This document shows, in pieces, positions 22,263 to 31,392 of a stretch of DNA of 64,000 nt. Source of the DNA: Chloroflexi bacterium CFX4. GTDB lineage: Bacteria > Chloroflexota > Anaerolineae > Aggregatilineales > UBA2796. Location of the stretch: NCBI GenBank assembly GCA_021404685.1, contig QWHC01000014.1, forward strand, positions 1-64,000. The letters are read 5' to 3'. The translations under genes and the position numbers were made by a program. The notes beneath the pieces were generated by a model. That model was not told where the DNA came from, searched no databases, and saw nothing but the letters and a program-made list of their open reading frames with translations. Position 1 is the stretch's first letter; each line of letters starts with the position of its first letter.

Positions 22263-24188
22263 ATGTTTGATGATTGGGACGACAACGACGCACCACGCCC
22301 AAAGCCCGAAGAGCGCCCTGCGCCCAAAACGCCGATCAACTGGCAGCGCTTGTTCGGCTACCTGGCGCCGCACCGCGCTCGACTAGGGATTGCAATTTTC
22401 AGTTTGTTGTTCAGCACCGGGCTAGGCTTGATCTTCCCGTTGGTGATTGCCGATCTGCTTGGCGCAGTGCTGGCGGAACAGGGCTATGAAGCGCTCAACG
22501 CACTGACCTTAACGCTGATCGGCTTGTTTTTGGCGCAGGCGTTCTTCACCTTTGTGCAAAGCTATAACCTCGCCTTCATTGGTGAACGCATCGTTTTTCG
22601 GCTGCGAAATCAACTTTACGCCCACATTCAGCGCCTTTCGCTCGAATTTTTTGTGCTGCGGCGCGTGGGCGAGATTCTCTCGCGCCTGAGCAGCGATGTG
22701 AACCTTGTCCGCACCCTGCTCACGACGAATATCACCTCACTGCTCAGCAACGTGCTAACCTTGATCGGCTCGGTGGTGATCGTCTTTGTGCTGAATCCTT
22801 CCCTCACGCTCTTTATCTTGGTGCTGATCCCTGCGCTGTTCGTGGTTGCCATTGTCTTTGGCAGACCGCTGCAAAGGCTCTCCACGCGCTATCAGGATGA
22901 ATTGGCAGCCGCCAGCGCCGACGCGCAAGAGGCGATTCAAGGCGTGCGGATCGTCAAGAGCTTTGTGCGCGAGGATTACGAAACGGAGCGCTACTATCGC
23001 GGCACGGAAAAGACCTTCAAAACGGCGCTCAGCCTGACGCTCTACCGCTCTGCCTTTGGCGCGCTGATGGCGTTCTTAGGCTTTGGCTCACTGGCGGCAA
23101 TCTTATGGTTCGGCGGGCGCGAAGTGATCGAAGGACGTTTAACGCTGCCTGTCATCAGCAGCTTTTTGATCTACGGCGTCTCGATTGCGGCAACGTTGGG
23201 CGGTTTGGCGGGCTTCTATGCCGAGCTACGCAGCACGCTCGGCGGCGTGCGGCGCGTCTTTGAGGCGCTTGATACGCAGTCCTCAGTCAAAGATGCACCT
23301 GATGCGGTGGACATTGGCGCGGCGGCAGGGCAGATCGCCTTTGAGAACGTCTCGTTTGCCTATGAGGACGGCGTGCCAGTGCTGCATGATGTCTCGCTAG
23401 AGGTGGCAGCCGGTGAGGTTGTTGCCTTAGTCGGACCCAGTGGCAGCGGCAAGACGACCATCGTCAACCTGATTCCGCGCTTCTACGATCCGACGGCGGG
23501 CAGCATTCGCCTCGATGGGCGCGATATTCGGACGATCAGCCAAGCCAGCTTGCGCGCTCAGATCGGCATTGTGCCGCAAGAGACAACGCTCTTTAGCGGC
23601 ACCATCCGCGAAAACATCATCTACGGGCGCTTAGATGCTGATGAGGCGGCGATCATCGCGGCGGCAAAGGCTGCCAACGCGCACGATTTCATTATGGCGC
23701 TGCCAAAGGGCTATGCGACCGAAGTCGGCGAGCGCGGCGTGAAGCTAAGCGGCGGTCAACGGCAGCGCGTGGCAATTGCGCGTGCTATTCTGAAAGACCC
23801 ACGCATTTTGCTGCTGGACGAGGCAACCAGCGCCCTAGATAACGAGTCTGAGCGCTTGGTGCAAGAGGCGCTGGATCGGCTGATGCAAGGGCGCACCACG
23901 CTGATCGTGGCACATCGGCTCAGCACGATTAAGGTGGCAGATCGGATCGTGGTGCTGGAAGGCGGCAAGATCGCCGAGATGGGGACGCATGACCAGCTTA
24001 TGGCGCTGGATGGACTGTATGCGCGGCTCTATAACATGCAGTTCCGCTTGCCAGAGGAAACCGCCGCTCTGCTCTCGGAAGTGCCGCATGAAGGCAGCGA
24101 TGGTATGGCGATGAGCGATAGCCAGCGTTTGCGAACGCCGCGTATGGGCATTCTGGGCAGCTTGGGCAGGCGCACCAAGACCGAGTAG
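22263..24188 (+). CDS. ABC exporter, fused permease-ATPase (MsbA/MdlB type)
   Basis: This 641-residue half-transporter has six transmembrane helices (about residues 35-320), then an NBD with Walker A GPSGSGKTTI, Q-loop IGIVPQETTLFSGTIRENI, signature LSGGQRQRVAIARAI, Walker B ILLLDEATSALD and the H-loop His in LIVAHRLSTI. It has an acidic, Pro-rich N-terminus (DDWDDNDAPRPKPEERP). It should work as a homodimer; the substrate is unknown (lipid, peptide or drug). It starts 9 bp after the cytochrome gene, so it may be the last gene of that operon. A hairpin follows it. Confidence 0.93.
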   Translation: MFDDWDDNDAPRPKPEERPAPKTPINWQRLFGYLAPHRARLGIAIFSLLFSTGLGLIFPLVIADLLGAVLAEQGYEALNALTLTLIGLFLAQAFFTFVQSYNLAFIGERIVFRLRNQLYAHIQRLSLEFFVLRRVGEILSRLSSDVNLVRTLLTTNITSLLSNVLTLIGSVVIVFVLNPSLTLFILVLIPALFVVAIVFGRPLQRLSTRYQDELAAASADAQEAIQGVRIVKSFVREDYETERYYRGTEKTFKTALSLTLYRSAFGALMAFLGFGSLAAILWFGGREVIEGRLTLPVISSFLIYGVSIAATLGGLAGFYAELRSTLGGVRRVFEALDTQSSVKDAPDAVDIGAAAGQIAFENVSFAYEDGVPVLHDVSLEVAAGEVVALVGPSGSGKTTIVNLIPRFYDPTAGSIRLDGRDIRTISQASLRAQIGIVPQETTLFSGTIRENIIYGRLDADEAAIIAAAKAANAHDFIMALPKGYATEVGERGVKLSGGQRQRVAIARAILKDPRILLLDEATSALDNESERLVQEALDRLMQGRTTLIVAHRLSTIKVADRIVVLEGGKIAEMGTHDQLMALDGLYARLYNMQFRLPEETAALLSEVPHEGSDGMAMSDSQRLRTPRMGILGSLGRRTKTE

Positions 24189-24224
24189 CCGCACGGCTTG
24201 CTGGCTGAGAAATGCCTAACAAAA

Positions 24225-24251
24225 GTGGCAAACTGCCTAAGAGTTTGCCAC
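24225..24251 (+). terminator. Hairpin after ABC exporter
   Basis: A perfect 10-bp stem GTGGCAAACT/AGTTTGCCAC with a 7-nt loop. There is no T-run, so it is either a weak terminator or an RNA-stabilising element. Confidence 0.4.
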
Positions 24252-24290
24252 AATAGCCTGCCATTGTCTCTACCTTAGAAAGGCATTTCT

Positions 24291-26849
24291 ATGCGGCGTT
24301 TTATCCCTCTGGCGCTGGCAGCAGCGGCGGTGGTTGTCTTGATCGGCTTGGCGGCGCCCACCTTCGCGCAAGGCGATCCCACACCCACGCCCGCTGTACA
24401 GCGCCCTTACAGCGATCTGACCCAAGTGACCACTGTTGCCGGCTTTCCGGTGCTGGGCAACCCTGATGCAGGGCTGATCATTGCAGAATTCTCTAACTTT
24501 TCGTGTCCCGGCTGTGCGCTTTACCATCCCACTGTGAAGCAAATCATCGAGGCGCACGTGCGAACGGGCAAGGCGCGCTTCATGTTCTTGCCAATGGTTT
24601 TTGGCTTGGGCGATGATCCCTCACACCTTGCGGCACAAGCTGCTTTGTGTGCCAATAAGCAGAACGCCTTTTGGGAAATGCACGATACGCTTTTTGATCA
24701 GCACACCGCGCAAGGCGCACAGAGCTTTAGCCCTGCAACCCTGCGCGCCGCCGCCGAAAGCCTTGCCCTAGATGCGGACGCCCTCATGGCGTGCGTCGAA
24801 TCTGGTGAAACAACCCAGATCATCCTCAGTGCGACGCGCTTTGCTGACCAAACACAGATTCAGTTCACACCAACCCTGATGTGGTCTGCCGATGATGGGC
24901 GCACCCTTGAATGGTTCACACGGGCGGATGGCGAACGCTATACCAGCAGCGTGCCGTTTGAAGATGTGGATAAACTGGTTGAGCGTGCTACCAGCGGCGC
25001 ATTGGCGGCTGCCATCCAAGCCACAGGCACAGCCTTTGCCCAGATTACGCCAACGGCCGTGCCAACCAAGAGCGATCCCTTCGCCAACCTGACCTTTGAG
25101 CAGTGGCGCAGCAACGATGGCGTGTTGGCGCTTGAATATCCGCGTGGTTGGCTGGCACAGGTCAATCAGCAGTCTTTCAGCCCAATCTCCTATATCTTCA
25201 CGCCTGTTGATGATGAGTCACTTGGCGTTGGTGTGCTGATCACACCCACCAAAGATTTAGGCATTCCTGACCTGGCGCCTGCCACCACACCTGCCGAGTT
25301 GGCAGAATTGGTCTTTGCCCAACAAGAGGGCGCACAAATCCGAGAGGTTGCCGCTGGACGCAATAATGAGTTTCGCGGTGTGGGCATCCGCCAGACTCAG
25401 CGCGATGTCAACCAGCAGACGGGCGAACAGATCAGCGTGGAGCGCGACATTTGGATTTTGGCGCTTGATCCTGTCACCCTGATCATCATTCAGGGCGTCA
25501 GCCCAAGCGCTGCTTGGGAGAATACACAGAAGGTCTTTGAGCAGGCAACCAAGACGCTAGAGGTGGAACGCGAAGGCGCACTGCTTGCCCTTGACCGCGT
25601 TTTCAACCCAACGCCAACCTTCACACCGACCTTCAACGCCACGGCGGATGCGATTGGGCGCGCCACAGCCACAGCCTTGCAGTTCACGCCTTTCCGCAGC
25701 CCGGACGGCGCCGTTGGCTTTGATGCGCCGCAAACATGGCGCGTGGAGCCGAACACCAGCGCCAGCGCAGTTGCCTATAACCTGCTCTCGCCTGACGATC
25801 CTTCTAACAACAACATCAGCCTAAGCGTTCGGTTGGTTGGCTCGCTAGGCGTGCCGGATGTTGGTGCGGATGCCGACGCGCTCGCCCTGATGACCGCCGT
25901 TTTTGGTCGTGAGCCAAACGTGACCATTGCGCCCGTTACCGCAAATGCGCTGAAAGGCGCGGGCGTCGTACAATATCAATCTGTGCCAGACAGTGTGGCT
26001 GGCGGCTATGTTGACCTTGAGCGCAAAGTGTGGCTGCTGGATGTGGCGCCCGGCTATGTGCTGCTCATTCAGGCGGTCAGTATGCCAAGTCAGCGTCAGC
26101 AGATGGACGCCATCTTTGAGCGCTTCACCCAAACGCTCACCTTAGATGCAGCGCTGAGCATCAGTGCGGTGGAGGCGCGCCTCAACGCCACGCCAACGCC
26201 TGTCCTGACGCCTACCGCCGTGCCAACCCTCGTCGGCTTCTCGCCTTCTGCGCTTGGGCAAGGTGCTTGTGTCGGCGTTGCCGACCCTGAAGGCGATAGC
26301 ACACCAACCGATGGGATGGGCAAGCAGTTCAGCGCGCCTGAGCAGGTCATTGATCCCAAGAACACTTACTGCGCCATCCTGACCACCGAAAAGGGACGGA
26401 TTATCATTCAGCTCTACCCACAAGTTGCACCACAGCACGTCAATGCGTTCGTGTTCTTGGCGCGGCAAGGCTTTTATGACGGCACAACCTTTCACCGCGT
26501 CATTCCCGGCTTCGTGGCACAGGGCGGCGATCCGACAGGCACTGGCACCGGCGGTGCAGGCTATAATTTGCCGCTAGAGGTCAACCCGTCGGTGAAGTAT
26601 GATCGCGTCGGTGTGTTGGGCATGGCACGTGCCAGCGATCCGAACTCTGCCAGCAGCCAGTTCTTCATCACCTACGAACCGCTGCCCGGTCTTGATCCGA
26701 GCGCGCAAAATCTGGGCTACACCATCTTTGGGCAGGTGGTGGAAGGCATGGAGGTTGTGACGCAGATCACGGCACGCGATCCAAATACGGCGACGGCAGC
26801 AGGGGATAAGCTGATCTCGGTGCGGATTGTGGATTTGGGCGCCCGCTAG
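24291..26849 (+). CDS. Secreted DsbA-like thioredoxin / cyclophilin PPIase fusion
   Basis: The protein has 852 residues. A signal peptide (LALAAAAVVVLIGLAAPTFAQ) is followed by a DsbA-type thioredoxin domain (about 40-240) with FSCPGCALYHP at the active site, CPGC at 72-75. Two similar beta-rich domains follow (about 265-430 and 460-625, each ending in an IxVERDIWIL or VDLERKVWLL strand), joined by P/T linkers. A cyclophilin-type peptidyl-prolyl isomerase domain ends the protein (about 694-850: FHRVIPGFVAQGGDPTGTGTG, SSQFFIT). It thus joins disulfide or thiol chemistry and proline isomerisation in one extracytoplasmic protein. AGAAAGG precedes the ATG. A strong terminator follows. Confidence 0.92.
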   Translation: MRRFIPLALAAAAVVVLIGLAAPTFAQGDPTPTPAVQRPYSDLTQVTTVAGFPVLGNPDAGLIIAEFSNFSCPGCALYHPTVKQIIEAHVRTGKARFMFLPMVFGLGDDPSHLAAQAALCANKQNAFWEMHDTLFDQHTAQGAQSFSPATLRAAAESLALDADALMACVESGETTQIILSATRFADQTQIQFTPTLMWSADDGRTLEWFTRADGERYTSSVPFEDVDKLVERATSGALAAAIQATGTAFAQITPTAVPTKSDPFANLTFEQWRSNDGVLALEYPRGWLAQVNQQSFSPISYIFTPVDDESLGVGVLITPTKDLGIPDLAPATTPAELAELVFAQQEGAQIREVAAGRNNEFRGVGIRQTQRDVNQQTGEQISVERDIWILALDPVTLIIIQGVSPSAAWENTQKVFEQATKTLEVEREGALLALDRVFNPTPTFTPTFNATADAIGRATATALQFTPFRSPDGAVGFDAPQTWRVEPNTSASAVAYNLLSPDDPSNNNISLSVRLVGSLGVPDVGADADALALMTAVFGREPNVTIAPVTANALKGAGVVQYQSVPDSVAGGYVDLERKVWLLDVAPGYVLLIQAVSMPSQRQQMDAIFERFTQTLTLDAALSISAVEARLNATPTPVLTPTAVPTLVGFSPSALGQGACVGVADPEGDSTPTDGMGKQFSAPEQVIDPKNTYCAILTTEKGRIIIQLYPQVAPQHVNAFVFLARQGFYDGTTFHRVIPGFVAQGGDPTGTGTGGAGYNLPLEVNPSVKYDRVGVLGMARASDPNSASSQFFITYEPLPGLDPSAQNLGYTIFGQVVEGMEVVTQITARDPNTATAAGDKLISVRIVDLGAR

Positions 26850-26871
26850 GCAAAGCGCAAGCTAATCACTT

Positions 26872-26914
26872 TGTGCCACCTTGCGGTGTGTCCCGCAAGG
26901 TGGCACATTTTATC
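26872..26914 (+). terminator. Strong Rho-independent terminator
   Basis: A perfect 15-bp stem TGTGCCACCTTGCGG / CCGCAAGGTGGCACA with a 6-nt loop, followed by TTTTAT. It ends the thioredoxin-cyclophilin gene. Confidence 0.85.
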
Positions 26915-26920
26915 CTCAAG

Positions 26921-26940
26921 CGGACTACAGTCCGTTTTTC
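26921..26940 (+). repeat. Palindrome CGGACTACAGTCCG, copy 1
   Basis: Six-base arms CGGACT/AGTCCG around AC at 26921-26934, followed by TTTTTC. The same 14-mer recurs at 26997. Confidence 0.7.
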
Positions 26941-26996
26941 ATCAACCTCTAAGGAAAAAACGGGGTCGGTTGTGCTATCTTTGCTTATGTGTTAAA

Positions 26997-27010
26997 CGGA
27001 CTACAGTCCG
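26997..27010 (+). repeat. Palindrome CGGACTACAGTCCG, copy 2
   Basis: Identical to copy 1 and 76 bp downstream, directly upstream of the YceI gene. Both copies have A-rich left flanks. Confidence 0.7.
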
Positions 27011-27049
27011 CTTCTGTGATAAGCAAATGAGCGCAAGAGGATTCTGAAT

Positions 27050-27595
27050 ATGTCTACTGTAACCGCAACCAAAGTTTGGCAGCTTGACCTCGCCCACAGC
27101 GGCGCATCTTTTTCGGTGCGTCACATGATGATCACCACCGTCCGCGGCAGCTTCGGCATCACCGGCGGCACGATTGTTTATGATCCCGCCAACCCTGCCG
27201 CCGCCTCTGTAGAGGCGACCCTAGATGCCGCAAGCGTAAACACCGGCATGGCTGACCGTGATAATCACCTTCGCAGTGGCGATTTCTTTGATGTTGCCAA
27301 CTACCCAACCATCACCTTCAAAAGCACGGCAGTCAAGCCAACGGGTGAAAACACCGCCGAAATCACGGGCGACCTGACCATTCGCGGCACCACGCGCAGC
27401 GTCGTGCTGAAGGCAGAGTTTTTGGGTCAGGGCAAGGGCATGGATGGCTCGACTCGTGCTGGTTTCGTCGCCAGCACCAAGATCAACCGTGAGGACTGGG
27501 GCTTGACGTGGAATGTGGCGCTGGAAGCCGCCGGCTTGCTGGTTGGCAAAGAAGTGACCATCGAACTGGACGTGCAGGCAATCCTCAACGACTAG
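27050..27595 (+). CDS. YceI-family lipid-binding protein
   Basis: This 181-residue lipocalin-like barrel has the family pattern: WQLDLAHSGASFSVRHMMIT, RGSFGITGGTI, DRDNHLRSGDFFDVANYP and TIRGTTRSVVLKAEF. YceI proteins bind isoprenoid-type ligands. Many are exported, but here no signal peptide is visible, so it is probably cytosolic or lacks an annotated signal. AGAGGA lies 9 bp before the ATG. Two palindromic repeats lie in its leader region. Confidence 0.95.
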   Translation: MSTVTATKVWQLDLAHSGASFSVRHMMITTVRGSFGITGGTIVYDPANPAAASVEATLDAASVNTGMADRDNHLRSGDFFDVANYPTITFKSTAVKPTGENTAEITGDLTIRGTTRSVVLKAEFLGQGKGMDGSTRAGFVASTKINREDWGLTWNVALEAAGLLVGKEVTIELDVQAILND

Positions 27596-27604
27596 AGGCA
27601 CCCC

Positions 27605-27650
27605 AAACTGACCACTACTACAGAGAGACCGTCATAGTGGTCAGTTTTCC
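27605..27650. terminator. Bidirectional terminator
   Basis: AAACTGACCACTA (27605-27617) pairs with TAGTGGTCAGTTT (27635-27647), flanked by A on the left and TTTT on the right. It separates converging genes. Confidence 0.7.
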
Positions 27651-27670
27651 CATACGAGAACAATCTTCCC

Positions 27671-28819
27671 TCACCCAGCCGCCTCGACCAGATCAGCGAT
27701 TGCCGCCGCATAGCGTGCCGCGCTGAAGTGTTCGCGCACATGCGCCGCGCCGCGTTCGCCCATCGCTTGCCGCAGTGCCACGTCGTTCAGCAGGGCAATG
27801 GTGCGCTCAGCAAGGGCAGCTGCATCGCGTGGCGGCACCAAATAGCCCGTCTCGCCATCGCGGAGTGTCTCAGCAGGACCGCCAACCCGCGTGCTGACTA
27901 TCGGACGCGCCATCGCCATGCTTTCAAGGGCAACCATGCTCAGCGACTCGAACCACGAACTGCACACCATCACATCTGCCGCGGCAATCACCTCCCGCGA
28001 GTCGCCCCAGAAACCTAAGAAAGTCACCGCCTCACGCAGGGCGTCATCTTGGCGCACCCGCGCTAGGATGCGCTGCTTGTATGCCTCATCTTTCGAGACT
28101 CCGAAAACATTCTCACCCGCAATCGCAAAGCGGACGTTTGGCACAGCACGGCGGATCAGGTGCGCTGCGTCAAGGAAATAATCATGCCCTTTCACGTCCT
28201 GAAAGCGTGCGATCATGGCGACCAGCGGCGTTTCAGCACCAATGTTCAGGTGAGCGCGCACCGCTGCGCCGCTGACGGCATTCGGATAATGCTGCGCGGT
28301 ATCCACGCCGGGAATTTGCACGCTGATGCGATCCGGTGGCAGTTTGGGCGGCGTGCCGAGCAATTTTTCCTTCACCGCACTGCTGATCGCCACAATGCGG
28401 CTGACCTGCTGCTGAAAAAAGTGCCGCTGCCACGCATGAAGGGGAAACCACCAGCCCATCGCATTCCAGATCACGGGAATGTTCAAGCGGCGTGCGGCTG
28501 GCACAATGAAGGGCAGGCTGTGATAGTCGCTGATCACGGCGTGGATGGCGTTGTGGGTAAGGTGTGCGCGCAGTTTCGGCACGATGGGTAGCCTTGCCCA
28601 CAGGCTTGGCACAAAGAAGGTGCTGCTGCCGCGAAAGGGCAAATGCGCCACGCGAACGCCCAGCTGGGCGGCTGCCTCTGGAAATTTGCCCGTCTGCGGC
28701 GTGAGTAGGTGCGGCGTAAACTGCGCCCGATCCAGCGCGTTCATCAGGTTCAGCGTCAGCGACTCGCCGCCGCCAATGCCTGTATAGGTGGTGATGAAGA
28801 GCAGATTACGCGCCGCCAT
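27671..28819 (-). CDS. GT4-family glycosyltransferase
   Basis: This 382-residue cytoplasmic GT-B fold enzyme has an N-terminal Rossmann half with TGIGGGESLTLNLMNAL and a C-terminal half with IARFQDVKGHDYFLDAA, then ESLSMVALESMAMARPIVST, the E-x7-E retaining-glycosyltransferase motif, and GYLVPPRD. It probably adds a sugar to an envelope polysaccharide or lipid. The acceptor and donor cannot be told. It is downstream of a GT39 enzyme on the same strand, with a structured 100-bp gap between them. Confidence 0.92.
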   Translation of the reverse strand: MAARNLLFITTYTGIGGGESLTLNLMNALDRAQFTPHLLTPQTGKFPEAAAQLGVRVAHLPFRGSSTFFVPSLWARLPIVPKLRAHLTHNAIHAVISDYHSLPFIVPAARRLNIPVIWNAMGWWFPLHAWQRHFFQQQVSRIVAISSAVKEKLLGTPPKLPPDRISVQIPGVDTAQHYPNAVSGAAVRAHLNIGAETPLVAMIARFQDVKGHDYFLDAAHLIRRAVPNVRFAIAGENVFGVSKDEAYKQRILARVRQDDALREAVTFLGFWGDSREVIAAADVMVCSSWFESLSMVALESMAMARPIVSTRVGGPAETLRDGETGYLVPPRDAAALAERTIALLNDVALRQAMGERGAAHVREHFSAARYAAAIADLVEAAG

Positions 28820-28847
28820 GCTGGTTTGTCCTGTATGAAGGGCTGTT

Positions 28848-28904
28848 TACGGTATGCCATTCTAGCGCGGCGGCGTGCAGGGCGCTAGGGTGTGGCACAC
28901 CGTA
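28848..28904 (-). other. Long imperfect hairpin between GT39 and GT4 genes
   Basis: The outer arms TACGGT-A-TGCC and GGCA-C-ACCGTA enclose an inner perfect stem CTAGCGC/GCGCTAG with a 13-nt loop. There is no T-run. It lies just after the GT39 stop on the minus strand and could be a processing site, attenuator or small repeat. Confidence 0.45.
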
Positions 28905-28920
28905 TCTTAAGCACTGGCAG

Positions 28921-30861
28921 CTAACGGCATTCCCAAATGGTGGGTGCTAATAGATTGCCCAACAAACCACCTGATCCACTCTGCCACACTTGCCGACTCA
29001 GCGTTGTACAGTTGGCGTTCAGCCATGTGCTGATCTCTGCTTTGCTGCCGCGCAACATATTCGCCACCTCCAGCACATAGCGCAGATCGCCTTGTGCAAC
29101 CAACGCCGCCAAGCCCTCAGCGTTGATCACGTCATCATCTCCGATGAAGCCGCCCAAATACAACACGCCGCGCCCTGTCTTTAGCACAATATCCGCGCCG
29201 ATGTTGGCATTTGGCACAGCCAGCATGTAGCGCATTCCTTGCGTGTTTGCCTCCAGATAGGCGATCAAGTCATCGTCAGCAAACGCGCCCATGCGGTTTG
29301 GCGCGCCAAAGGGCATCCCAACACCACCTCCCGCACCAGCATAAGTGGAGGGCAAAACCGTGTTTGTGCTGCCGTTTAGCGCTGTTTGCGCCGCGAGAAT
29401 GCTCGGTGGGACCACCAACGTAAGGATCATCAGGCTGGCAGACGCCACATAAAGGCGCTGCTGACGGCTAATCAAGCCTAGCACGCCGCCGATACCGCCG
29501 ATTGCCGCCAAAGCGGTTACAATTGGCAGCCATTCACCAAGGCGCGGATAGTTGCCCAATGCCACGCTTTGAAAAGCGAGAGTCAGTGCCACCGCGCTTG
29601 CCAACAACAAGCTGCCCAACACTCTGCGTTGCTGTGCCAAACGCCACCATACCGCAGCACCAATACCGATCAGTGCTGCCAGTGGTGCGCCCAACATCGC
29701 CAGATAGTAGGCGTGGAAAAAATTCGCCACACTGAAGAACACCGCACCGATCATCAGCCAGCCGCCCCACAGCACCACTGCCTGATGCACACGCCCTATC
29801 GGAAAGCGCAGCCGTTCACTGAAGATCAGCAGCAGCAGGCTGAGCAGCCCTGTTGGCAGCAGCCAGCTTACCTCTTTTACCAAAGGCGGCGTGAAAAGGC
29901 GCAATAGGCTAGGCGTCCCGATCTCACCCGTGCCGCCCGGACCCATCATACCTGCCATGCCTTGTGGTGGTGTGCCTTGACCGCCTTGTGGTGGCGCACT
30001 ACGCCCACCGCCCATTGGCAGGCTGATGCCGCCTGCCTCTCTGCCAAGCAAGCGCCCTAAACCATTGTAGCCAATGATTAGATCAAAAACGCTGTTATTC
30101 TCGCTGCTGCCGATGTAAGGGCGTTGATCGGCAGGCGTTAGCTCAACGATGGTTGCCCAACTGAACGAAACCGCTATCAAAATTAGGCTGGCAAGCCCAA
30201 GCGTGCCGATTTTATGCCAAACAGAACGGCGCACCCCTAAGAAATAGAGCGCATAGAAAGCGGGCAACGGCAAGAATGCCTGCAACATCTTGATGTTGAA
30301 CGCCACACCTACGAGCAGCGCACCCAGATACAGATAGCGCGCTCTGCCAGTCTCGGTGGCGCGCAGAAATGCCCACGCCGCACCAAGCAGCGTCAGGATG
30401 AGCGTGCCATCCATTGTGTTGTTGCGCTCTACGGCGATCACAACTGGCGTCAGGGCAAGGATCAGGGCTGCCAACAAGCCCGCCCACGCGCCAAAATGCC
30501 GCCGCACAAGGCTGAAAAGCAGCGGCAAAGCAAGCACGCCCGCCAATGCTTGTGGCAAGGCTACCGACCAGCCGCTTAGCCCGAAAATGGCTGCTGAAAG
30601 TGCTTGCAGCCATAAACCTAAGGGCGGCTTATCCACCGTAACCGACCCGCCCGGCTCGGCTGCCGCGAAGAAAAAATTGCTAGGCGATTGCAACATCGCC
30701 TTCACGGCGGCAGTGTAATAGGTGTTGCCATCCCCAATTGCTTGCAGGTCGTAGAAGCGCAAAAAGGCGCCAAGCACCACAATGGCAAGCAAACTCAAGG
30801 TGACCCACGGCAACGGCAGCTTTAAGCCGGCGGCGTTCGGTTGGCTGAGCGTCGTTGTCAT
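28921..30861 (-). CDS. GT39 / ArnT-like membrane glycosyltransferase
   Basis: This 646-residue polytopic protein has a first loop in which GDGNTYYTAAVKAM and DKPPLGLWLQALSAAIFG match the PMT/ArnT/YkcB pattern, which transfers a sugar from polyprenyl phosphate to an extracytoplasmic acceptor. About 12 membrane helices follow. A Gly/Pro/Met-rich loop (PMGGGRSAPPQGGQ and following, near 29930-30020) is typical of this subfamily. It overlaps GtrA by 4 bp, and GtrA proteins flip the polyprenyl-sugar donor, which supports the assignment. Confidence 0.92.
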   Translation of the reverse strand: MTTTLSQPNAAGLKLPLPWVTLSLLAIVVLGAFLRFYDLQAIGDGNTYYTAAVKAMLQSPSNFFFAAAEPGGSVTVDKPPLGLWLQALSAAIFGLSGWSVALPQALAGVLALPLLFSLVRRHFGAWAGLLAALILALTPVVIAVERNNTMDGTLILTLLGAAWAFLRATETGRARYLYLGALLVGVAFNIKMLQAFLPLPAFYALYFLGVRRSVWHKIGTLGLASLILIAVSFSWATIVELTPADQRPYIGSSENNSVFDLIIGYNGLGRLLGREAGGISLPMGGGRSAPPQGGQGTPPQGMAGMMGPGGTGEIGTPSLLRLFTPPLVKEVSWLLPTGLLSLLLLIFSERLRFPIGRVHQAVVLWGGWLMIGAVFFSVANFFHAYYLAMLGAPLAALIGIGAAVWWRLAQQRRVLGSLLLASAVALTLAFQSVALGNYPRLGEWLPIVTALAAIGGIGGVLGLISRQQRLYVASASLMILTLVVPPSILAAQTALNGSTNTVLPSTYAGAGGGVGMPFGAPNRMGAFADDDLIAYLEANTQGMRYMLAVPNANIGADIVLKTGRGVLYLGGFIGDDDVINAEGLAALVAQGDLRYVLEVANMLRGSKAEISTWLNANCTTLSRQVWQSGSGGLLGNLLAPTIWECR

Positions 30862-31283
30862 AGAAACTTCTCCATAGGCGCACCCCTAAACGTCCAAAAA
30901 CGGTTGACAGCATAATTCCACAGCAAACTGACGGTCGTGGCGGCAAATTTGGCGGGTAAGTAGGCATTTGCGCCAAGTGTGCTTTGCCAAGCTGCCACCA
31001 ACAAAGCAACAATGAGGGTATTCAGGCACAAGCCGCTGAGGTTAACGGCAGCGAACTGCCCAAATTGGCGCAACAGCGCTTTAGGCTGTTTATCGGCATA
31101 CGTCCAGCGGCGGTTAAGGGCAAAGTTCCACAGCATTCCGCTGCTATAGCTGATCAAGTTGGCAGGCAGTGCCGCAATCCCGACCCGACTCACCAACACA
31201 CTGAGCAACAGCACATCAAGCAGCGTGCTGCTGGCACCAACCACCAAAAATTTGCTGAAACGGCGCAATTCATGCAACGGCAA
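30858..31283 (-). CDS. GtrA-family membrane protein
   Basis: This 141-residue protein has four membrane helices. It shows the GtrA pattern: FLVVGASSTLLDVLLLSVLV, FALNRRWTYAD and a second NRFWTFRG, the two NxxWTF repeats of the family. GtrA is a proposed flippase of polyprenyl-phosphate-linked sugars. Its stop overlaps the start of the GT39 gene (ATGA), so the two form a unit. Confidence 0.93.
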   Translation of the reverse strand: MPLHELRRFSKFLVVGASSTLLDVLLLSVLVSRVGIAALPANLISYSSGMLWNFALNRRWTYADKQPKALLRQFGQFAAVNLSGLCLNTLIVALLVAAWQSTLGANAYLPAKFAATTVSLLWNYAVNRFWTFRGAPMEKFL

Positions 31284-31392
31284 GGCAGACCTGCCAATCG
31301 TTCTCTCGTCGGCTATCGCTTAATTATGCAGATAAGTTCTTAAGAAGTGATGTAGAAGGTGTGTAGATTCCGCAAAGTGTTAGGAAAAGCAA

